Source of the DNA: an uncultured Porphyromonadaceae bacterium
GTDB taxonomy: Bacteria > Bacteroidota > Bacteroidia > Bacteroidales > Muribaculaceae
DNA: 5,169 nucleotides
NCBI GenBank assembly: GCA_947175455.1
Contig: CAMWMW010000164.1
Span: 1 to 5,169 of the forward strand
Direction of reading: 5' to 3'
Part shown: one piece after another, positions 1 to 5,169 of the stretch
Layout: every line of letters starts with the position of its first letter
Position numbering within the stretch: position 1 is the first letter of the stretch
Translations under genes and position numbers: made by a program
Notes under the pieces: generated by a model
The model's input: only the letters and a program-made list of their open reading frames with translations
Database searches by the model: none
What the model was told of the DNA's origin: nothing

Positions 1-58
1 AAGCCACAAGATTCACTATATAAAAAATTTCGAATTAAATTTAAACAGTTTCTTACAC
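1..58 (-). other. AT-rich downstream spacer, no gene recognised
   Basis: The region beyond the TAG of the fusion gene is strongly AT-rich and has no ATG on the minus strand. A self-complementary AAATTT pair, read on the minus strand at 42-37 and 30-25 with a 6-base loop and a T-run to 22, could fold into a weak A-T hairpin. It lacks the GC-rich stem of a convincing intrinsic terminator. A GTG at 16-14 opens a frame that runs off the window, which is far too short to call a gene. Whether the operon continues cannot be decided here. Confidence 0.3.
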
Positions 59-1873
59 CTAAAGATATGATAACAATGCAGTCACCAATGCTTTGTTATC
101 ACGTTTATCCCTAACTGCTATCCTTATAAATTCCTTATCATGTGGGAAGCCGCGCTTACCGCTACAATCCTTAATGAGAATATTATGATCCTTGAGAAGC
201 AGAACAGCGAGTTCATGTGCCGTAAACCGATCTGTCACCTCACACAGGAAATAATTAGCCTGCGATGGCAAAACCCTAAGATAAGGAACAAGTTTAAGGA
301 TATTCTCAAAACGATCCCGTTCTTCTTTGAATTTGTCACACGCCAACCTGTAAAAATCTTCATACTTTCCGAATATCTGCATATAATATTCTGCAAACGA
401 ATTTATATTCCAAATAGAAACCTCCTTGCGTATATTTGAGATCATTGACCTATCGGAAGATGCAATAACACCCAACCTCAAACCAGGCACTCCATAGCTC
501 TTCGATATGGATTTCACTACATACAGACAAGGATACTTCTCAAGGATATCATTCTTGAGAAGAGACATATTTTTATCCACTGTTGAAAAATCAACAAAAG
601 ACTCATCTATCACGAGTTTGATGCCTCGCTCTCCCGACCATCCTGCCAATTTGTTTAATTCTTGCCAGCTAAGTATGTTTCCGGAAGGATTATCCGGGTT
701 GATCACTATCAAATTATCAACCTTATGTTCAGAAAAATAAGAAATTATATCATCTGATGTATATCGGAAATCAGGATAGCTTGTTTCATAAATCACCAGC
801 TTTTCTTTATCTATACGATTAGGATATTCTTCAAACGTCGGATATATCACGCCTATCTTACCTCTTAAATTCTCAACAAGCACCTTAATTAGTTCTGCAG
901 CACCATTCCCAACTGCAATATAATCGCTTTTTACATTGAAATACTTCGAAGCCAGCATAGAATTAACACCCATGCCGGAGGGATACTGACGGAGCAATGT
1001 TCCGAAGTTTGATCCGATCTCGTCGACCATCCTTTCCGGAGGAAAATAAGGATTCACGAGATAACAGAAATCGAGCAGGCATTGATATCTCCAATATCCC
1101 CCATATGAATGGTTAAGGTTATATAAACGGCATTCCGGATCTGCAAACATAGTCTCGGCAATATGCAAATCCTGAATGTCATCGATCTCGTACCAACCGT
1201 TGGCATCTACTGGAACACCTTTTATACGGATATTACCCACCAATACAAGAAGGCTGAGCACCTGCTCATAATATTCATTTTCGCCTATCGACTTTATATA
1301 TGCCTCAAGAAAGGGAATATATTGGGAATTAATAAACGAACGAGACAGCTTGTATATATTTACTGTCTTATAGTAATTGTCTATATCTGAATAGCAGAAA
1401 GCCTTTTTATTTATAAAATTAACAATATTGTTGTCGCCATCTATCTTAACCATTGTTCCATCCATCCATCTCTCATATTTGGAGACTAATGCACAATCTG
1501 GATAAGGATATGACAATAATTCATCCAACAGTTCATTCTCAAATATGATATCCGACTCAAGAAGCAACGTATCATCCTCTTGAAATAATGATCTGGTAAG
1601 CCATAATGAATAAATATTGTTGGTCTTATCATATTTGCTATTATCAACAAACATAATATTCTCACCGGGATATCGAGACTTCAAATAGTTCTTAAGCTTG
1701 TCACCTTCATAGCCTATAACTATAATGATACGCGACAATGACAGACGTAAGAGATGATCCATCATCCTGTCAATGAGTTTCTCATTATTGACAGAAATCA
1801 TACATTTTGTATTATTCGCTGTCAGATCACCAAGCCTACGCCCCATTCCGGCGGCTAATATTATTGCTTGCAT
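59..1873 (-). CDS. Bifunctional nucleotidyltransferase / PLP-dependent aminotransferase, PntC-AEPT-like
   Basis: This 604-residue fusion has two complete enzyme domains. Residues 1-243 are a LicC/PntC-type nucleotidyltransferase: LAAGMGRRLG (6-15) with TKC (22-24) for the nucleotide, NNIYSLW (85-91), ESDI with D108, and WYEIDD (227-232) with D231/D232 as likely metal ligands. Residues 244-604 are a fold-type I aminotransferase of the HisC/CobD type: YPSG (297-300), GNGAAEL, NPDNPSGN (392-399), VIDES with D423, SISKSYGVPGLRLG with Schiff-base K458 and phosphate-binding R466, and FIRIAVR near the C-terminus (R584 may bind substrate). No key residue is missing. This pairing is known from PntC-AEPT, where the transaminase makes 2-aminoethylphosphonate and the other domain activates it as a CMP conjugate for transfer to glycans. 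Alternatives are an O-phosphoserine or threonine-phosphate decarboxylase-like partner giving CDP-ethanolamine or a related CDP-amino-alcohol. The domains are sure; the substrate is inferred. The start is unique: no other start codon lies between the in-frame TAA of the phosphatase gene and this ATG. The gene is much more AT-rich than its neighbours, suggesting separate ancestry. No signal peptide or membrane segment is seen. Confidence 0.88.
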   Translation of the reverse strand: MQAIILAAGMGRRLGDLTANNTKCMISVNNEKLIDRMMDHLLRLSLSRIIIVIGYEGDKLKNYLKSRYPGENIMFVDNSKYDKTNNIYSLWLTRSLFQEDDTLLLESDIIFENELLDELLSYPYPDCALVSKYERWMDGTMVKIDGDNNIVNFINKKAFCYSDIDNYYKTVNIYKLSRSFINSQYIPFLEAYIKSIGENEYYEQVLSLLVLVGNIRIKGVPVDANGWYEIDDIQDLHIAETMFADPECRLYNLNHSYGGYWRYQCLLDFCYLVNPYFPPERMVDEIGSNFGTLLRQYPSGMGVNSMLASKYFNVKSDYIAVGNGAAELIKVLVENLRGKIGVIYPTFEEYPNRIDKEKLVIYETSYPDFRYTSDDIISYFSEHKVDNLIVINPDNPSGNILSWQELNKLAGWSGERGIKLVIDESFVDFSTVDKNMSLLKNDILEKYPCLYVVKSISKSYGVPGLRLGVIASSDRSMISNIRKEVSIWNINSFAEYYMQIFGKYEDFYRLACDKFKEERDRFENILKLVPYLRVLPSQANYFLCEVTDRFTAHELAVLLLKDHNILIKDCSGKRGFPHDKEFIRIAVRDKRDNKALVTALLSYL

Positions 1874-1897
1874 AGCTACATCTTTATAGTACGTTCT

Positions 1898-2620
1898 TTA
1901 TATTCCCGGATTTTTTGCCACTTTGATAAGCTGTTCCAGCGAACTTGACTTCTTCGGACGCTGGTCAACGCAATGGTCGAAGAAGGTGAGACGGTGCAGG
2001 TCACTGCCGCAGATATCTGTCATCCCCTCCTTCAGCAGCCATTCGCATTTCTTGCGTGCCGACTCTCCATAACCCCCTACAAGAGAGATGAAATTGGTCT
2101 GAAACAACACGCCGCGCTCTTTCCATTTGCGGTAATCGCTCTCATCCATGTAGCGGTAACGCTCCGGATGGGCAAGCACGGGAACATAACCGAGTGCGAG
2201 CACACCCTCTATCATGTCGTCCATGCCGAGCGGGGGGTTCATATAGCTTGTCTCCACAAGGAGGTGATTGCCGGAATCTCCTATCGGAAGGAATTCATTC
2301 CGCTCCAGACGCTCTTCAAACAACGAATCGAGCATGTTTTCGGAAGCGAGACGAAGTTCAATATTTCCGGAATAGGCATTACGGAGAATATCGAAGGTTT
2401 CGCGCAATCCTTCGGGTGTATTTGGGAAATCCTCCATCACATGCGGAGTCAGCCACACTTTTCCGACACCGATCTCTTCGTATCTTTTCAGCACCTCGAG
2501 CGACTCCTCAAGCGTATTTATGCCGTCGTCTACTCCGGGGAGTATATGGGAATGCCAGTCGGTGAAACCGCCGAACAATCCTGAATCTATCAATTTTTCC
2601 GTTGATTTGAACAGCCACAT
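1898..2620 (-). CDS. PHP-domain protein-tyrosine phosphatase (CpsB/CapC/YwqE family)
   Basis: This 240-residue cytoplasmic metal-dependent phosphatase is expected to remove phosphate from the tyrosine tail of the adjacent autokinase. The PHP metal-binding motifs appear in order: DWHSHILPGVDDG (H23, H25, D31, D32), LTPHV (H60), ASEN (E94), LAHPERY (H151) and GSDLHR (D207, H209). This pattern and the length are typical of CpsB/YwqE phosphatases, which use a metal cluster and are unrelated to the low-molecular-weight cysteine phosphatases (Wzb) that pair with Wzc in Proteobacteria. There is no signal peptide. The next Met (62) lies after the HxH motif, so the first ATG must be the start. It begins 14 bases after the kinase stop on the same strand, which points to co-transcription. 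Its base composition matches the kinase gene. The family is certain; that the neighbour is its substrate is inferred from linkage and known pairs. A general PHP phosphoesterase is a less likely alternative. Confidence 0.93.
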   Translation of the reverse strand: MWLFKSTEKLIDSGLFGGFTDWHSHILPGVDDGINTLEESLEVLKRYEEIGVGKVWLTPHVMEDFPNTPEGLRETFDILRNAYSGNIELRLASENMLDSLFEERLERNEFLPIGDSGNHLLVETSYMNPPLGMDDMIEGVLALGYVPVLAHPERYRYMDESDYRKWKERGVLFQTNFISLVGGYGESARKKCEWLLKEGMTDICGSDLHRLTFFDHCVDQRPKKSSSLEQLIKVAKNPGI

Positions 2621-2634
2621 AATCTCAAAACTGC

Positions 2635-5049
2635 TTAACCGTAATAGCCATACGCTCCATATGATTTACGCGATGCCGCCTCCGTACCGTTGAGCACTAT
2701 GCTCATCTGCTTGAAGCGTTTGTTCCTGTAGATTGCGTCTATTTCTTCAAGTGCCTTGCGGTCAAGGAGCCCGGCACGCACAACGAATATGGTGCGGTCC
2801 ACATATTTCTCCACAATCTGCGTGTCTACCACAACATCTGTCGGCGGACAATCCACAAATATATAGTCATACTCCTTTCTTGCCTCGTCAAGGAACTGCC
2901 CTATCCTGCCGTTGTCAAGAAGCTCCGACGGATTGGGAGGGCGATGACCGATAGGCATGACCGACATCCCTTTGTGACCGGCAACCGGCACGACGAGACT
3001 CTGCCAGTTGTCGGTGTTGCCCGTCAGGTAGTTTGAAAGACCTTTCGAGGGCATGTCGACAAACTGCGATGCCGACCCGTGACGGAGATCGCCGTCAACA
3101 ACGAGGACCTTCTTCCCTTTCAGTGCAAACGAGGCTGAAAGGTTGAAAGAGATAAACGATTTGCCGCTGCCGGGGTTGAATGAGGTGATCATTATGACAT
3201 TGCCACCTTCTTTGCCACGGATCATGAAGTCTATGTTGCCTCTCACAATCCTGAACGATTCGCTGACAGCGTCACGGCTTCCCTCTTTGACCGCCACGAC
3301 CACACGCTCAAGCTCCTTGCTGTTCTTCTTGGCGGGCAAGAGACGAGCCATCCGGTCTTTGAACGATTTCTTGCCCACAAAAGGTATCTCGCCGGCGAAC
3401 GGCGCAGACATACGGTCAAGGTCTTTGCGGCTGCGGACTTTGGTATCGGTCGCCGATATTATATAGATCGCCACTCCGGGCACACAGAGTCCGAGAAGCA
3501 TACAGACCGCAAGTATGAACTTGACTTTGGGCGCCACAGGCTGAAGCGAACCGGTGGGAGGGGTGATTATGCGCGTGTTGTCGGCGGTAAACTTTTGGGT
3601 AAGTTCATTCTCTTCTCGCTTCTGAAGGAGATAGAGATAGAGCGATTCCTTGACTTTCTGCTGACGTTCTATGCTGAGCAGATATTTCGCCTGAGTCGGA
3701 CCGGATGCGAGCTGACCTTCGGTGGTGCCCTTTGCCTGCTGCATGTTTCCGAGAGTCTTCCTCAAAGCCGCGATCTCGGCATCTATCGCCTTGACAATCG
3801 ATTCGCGTAAACCGCGTAACTGTCCGTCATAGTCCACGACAAGCGGATTCGAATCCGATGAACTCGCTGCAAGTGTGTTGCGGGAGAGAAGAAGATTGTT
3901 ATAACTGCTTATCTGGGTCTCGAGTGTCGGAGATCCGATTCCTGTATTCACCGGAATCACACTCTTCGCATTCGCAGGATTGTCGAGATAGTCACGCAGA
4001 TATATCGACATCGACATCTGGTTGTTGACCTCAAGCATCTTTGCCGAGACCTCTGCCGATTGCTGAAGCTGCATCTTTGCCGCCTCCTTGAGATCGGGAA
4101 CAAGATGTTCCGATTTGAACCTGGATATGTCACTGTCTACAGAACCGAGTTCCGACTCTATCAGCCGCAGACGGTCGTCTATGAAGCTTGAAGTGGCGAC
4201 AGCCACACGGTTTTTGTCATAAACCCAGTTGTCATTGTATACCGCCACAATCTCGTTCAGCACATCTACGGCACGCTGTGTCGACACATCTTTCATGCTG
4301 AGGTCTATCACGTCCGCATCCTTGTCGGCAAGGTCAGCCTTGACGAGTCCGCTGTAGGTCTCCACGGTGCTCTGCATCCCGTCGCGCTCCACGATAATCT
4401 CGGTGACAGGCTTGTTTTTCTTCCCCTTTGGCGCAGTGTAATTTCCGTTGGCGGTTATGGATACTTTCCCCACGGGTGTCTCTATCGGTCCGGCACCGAT
4501 CTTCACCTTTACCTCTTTCTCGATCTCTTCATCACCGTCGGGTGTCTCGAGATGGAACTTACGCAACACTACATTTCCGTCCTTCCCGAGTTCAATCCTG
4601 AATCCGGCACACTGCTGCTCCTCAAGGTCATGGAATCTGACATTGACCGGCAGATTGCTGCCGTAAAGTGTCTTTTCATGGAATCTGCCCGGAGTGCTGT
4701 AGTTTACGTCAAGTCCGAGATTCTTTACCACCTCATACATCACGGCGGGCGATGAAAGCGATATCAGCTCGTTGTTCACATTGGTATTCGAGGAAACCAG
4801 TCCCAGCGACGAGAAGGCGTTGCTGATATCAGCCACACCTCCGCCCCCGTCCTGATCCTTGATCAGAAGCTCCATACTGCGGGAATATACAGGCTGCTGG
4901 CGAAGCACATAAAGCACGCCCAGACAACAGAAAAGCACTATTGAAACCGCAAACCAACGCCATTTCGAAAGACAACGCCCCAGAAAGTCTTTAAGAGAAA
5001 ACTCCTCTGCCGCTTCCGACTCTTGCGTAACGTTTATATTATCAGACAT
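2635..5049 (-). CDS. Wzc-like polysaccharide copolymerase / BY-type tyrosine autokinase
   Basis: This 804-residue inner-membrane protein should set polysaccharide chain length and export through cycles of tyrosine autophosphorylation. It has a short cytoplasmic N-terminus, a first membrane segment at about 32-49 and a long periplasmic region to about 510. That region has a Wzz-type start, a beta-rich stretch at about 120-235, helical or coiled stretches at about 285-345 and 405-480, and a GNVR-like segment (KYLLSIERQQKVKESLYLYL) followed by proline-containing PPTGSLQPVAPK. The second membrane segment is at about 511-533. The cytoplasmic kinase domain shows an ExxRxxR oligomerisation motif (E597, R600, R603), Walker A NPGSGKS with K630, Walker A' VVDGDLR (D652, D654), the PPNPSELL motif at 704-711 and Walker B IFVDCPP (D733). 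The tail SYGAYGYYG carries four tyrosines (797, 800, 802, 803), the expected autophosphorylation sites. The next Met (59) lies beyond the first membrane segment, so the 5049 start is right. All key motifs are present and the length is normal for Bacteroidota. The symbol wzc is used only by analogy. Confidence 0.95.
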   Translation of the reverse strand: MSDNINVTQESEAAEEFSLKDFLGRCLSKWRWFAVSIVLFCCLGVLYVLRQQPVYSRSMELLIKDQDGGGGVADISNAFSSLGLVSSNTNVNNELISLSSPAVMYEVVKNLGLDVNYSTPGRFHEKTLYGSNLPVNVRFHDLEEQQCAGFRIELGKDGNVVLRKFHLETPDGDEEIEKEVKVKIGAGPIETPVGKVSITANGNYTAPKGKKNKPVTEIIVERDGMQSTVETYSGLVKADLADKDADVIDLSMKDVSTQRAVDVLNEIVAVYNDNWVYDKNRVAVATSSFIDDRLRLIESELGSVDSDISRFKSEHLVPDLKEAAKMQLQQSAEVSAKMLEVNNQMSMSIYLRDYLDNPANAKSVIPVNTGIGSPTLETQISSYNNLLLSRNTLAASSSDSNPLVVDYDGQLRGLRESIVKAIDAEIAALRKTLGNMQQAKGTTEGQLASGPTQAKYLLSIERQQKVKESLYLYLLQKREENELTQKFTADNTRIITPPTGSLQPVAPKVKFILAVCMLLGLCVPGVAIYIISATDTKVRSRKDLDRMSAPFAGEIPFVGKKSFKDRMARLLPAKKNSKELERVVVAVKEGSRDAVSESFRIVRGNIDFMIRGKEGGNVIMITSFNPGSGKSFISFNLSASFALKGKKVLVVDGDLRHGSASQFVDMPSKGLSNYLTGNTDNWQSLVVPVAGHKGMSVMPIGHRPPNPSELLDNGRIGQFLDEARKEYDYIFVDCPPTDVVVDTQIVEKYVDRTIFVVRAGLLDRKALEEIDAIYRNKRFKQMSIVLNGTEAASRKSYGAYGYYG

Positions 5050-5104
5050 CTCGATTCTTGTTTGTTGCTTACTTATTGATAAAAACCGACAGAGTGGTCA
5101 CGAC
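5050..5104 (-). other. Short A-rich leader between the upstream gene and the kinase gene
   Basis: These 55 bases separate the presumed upstream stop from the kinase start. Read on the minus strand, the part next to the ATG is A-rich (AACAAACAAGAATCGAG) with no Shine-Dalgarno sequence, which is normal in Bacteroidota. I see no TAnnTTTG -7 element with a TTG about 20-25 bases upstream, so there is no visible promoter. A GGTTTTTAT run follows only weak 3-4 bp stems, so there is no convincing terminator. The simplest reading is that the kinase is co-transcribed with the gene before it. Confidence 0.4.
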
Positions 5105-5169
5105 CTAGGTCAGTAATGATGCCAACGCCACCCAGCAACCTACACTGAGTGCGTTGTTGCCGTTGACTG
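5105..5169 (-). CDS. 3' end of an upstream gene, possibly a polysaccharide export (Wza-like) protein; partial
   Basis: One minus-strand frame is open from the window edge to a TAG at 5107-5105, giving about 20 residues that end in a hydrophobic stretch (ALSVGCWVALASLL, then T and stop). Purines, mostly G, dominate first codon positions and C/G dominates third positions, as in the neighbouring kinase gene, which favours this frame. A second frame stays open to a TAA at 5075-5073, but its product is rich in Arg and Gln and looks less protein-like. The gene would lie 55 bases upstream of the kinase on the same strand. In Bacteroidota loci that place is commonly held by the outer-membrane export lipoprotein, and a hydrophobic C-terminal tail would fit, but 20 residues are too few to identify a family. 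The identity is inferred from position only. Confidence 0.4.
   Translation of the reverse strand, partial: VNGNNALSVGCWVALASLLT

Noticed and set aside
140..1390. Several plus-strand frames of 75-99 codons opposite the fusion gene
   Set aside because: They overlap well-supported nucleotidyltransferase and aminotransferase coding sequence, are short, and encode no recognisable domain.
1973..2584. A 203-codon open frame on the plus strand, antisense to the phosphatase gene
   Set aside because: It lies wholly opposite a gene with clear PHP motifs, and its product shows no recognisable motif. Long antisense frames arise easily from codon bias in GC-richer genes.
4822..4833. Perfect 12-base palindrome GCTGATATCAGC inside the kinase gene
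   Set aside because: About one such palindrome is expected by chance in 5 kb. It is in coding sequence for an ordinary stretch of the Wzz-type region.
4852..4866. Inverted repeat CTGATC-CTT-GATCAG inside the kinase gene
   Set aside because: It is a 6-base stem with a 3-base loop within coding sequence, with no T-run after it and no regulatory context; probably chance.
5050..5104. Possible promoter or terminator before the kinase gene
   Set aside because: No Bacteroidota -7/-33 pattern is visible, and the GGTTTTTAT run follows only 3-4 bp stems.
5075..5168. Alternative open frame at the right edge ending at TAA 5075-5073
   Set aside because: The product is rich in Arg and Gln with codon-position composition unlike the neighbouring genes. 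The frame ending at 5107-5105 fits better, though the fragment is too short to be certain.

Overview
The window looks like the start of a surface-polysaccharide (capsule, exopolysaccharide or O-antigen type) gene cluster from a member of Bacteroidota, probably order Bacteroidales. Three things point there. The chain-length tyrosine autokinase is a one-piece protein of about 800 residues. Its partner is a PHP-type phosphatase of the CpsB/YwqE kind. The starts are preceded by A-rich leaders without a Shine-Dalgarno sequence. Genus cannot be fixed from the sequence alone; a Muribaculaceae- or Bacteroides-like gut organism is a guess.

All genes lie on the minus strand, so the operon reads from high to low coordinates. 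At the right edge (5105-5169) is what is probably the last 20 codons of an upstream gene, possibly the outer-membrane export protein that usually precedes the kinase. A 55-base gap follows, then the Wzc-like copolymerase/tyrosine autokinase (5049 to 2635). After 14 bases comes the PHP phosphatase expected to dephosphorylate it (2620 to 1898). After 24 bases comes a 604-residue fusion protein (1873 to 59) with an N-terminal sugar-phosphate/phosphocholine-type nucleotidyltransferase and a C-terminal PLP-dependent aminotransferase of the HisC/CobD type. The last 58 bases (1-58) are AT-rich and hold no recognisable gene.

The kinase and phosphatase are the generic machinery that controls polymer length and export. 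The fusion protein is the first substrate-specific enzyme. Its domain pairing matches the known PntC-AEPT arrangement, a CTP:2-aminoethylphosphonate cytidylyltransferase fused to a 2-aminoethylphosphonate transaminase (characterised in Treponema denticola). I infer that it makes a CMP-activated amino-phosphonate, or a similar CDP-linked amino-alcohol such as CDP-ethanolamine, to decorate the polysaccharide. Base composition falls sharply from the kinase/phosphatase pair to the fusion gene. This marks the usual border between the conserved head of such a locus and its exchangeable cargo.

All three full genes are intact, with no frameshift, mobile element, RNA gene or CRISPR array seen. Nothing here is clearly an undescribed system; the fusion enzyme is the item most worth following up.
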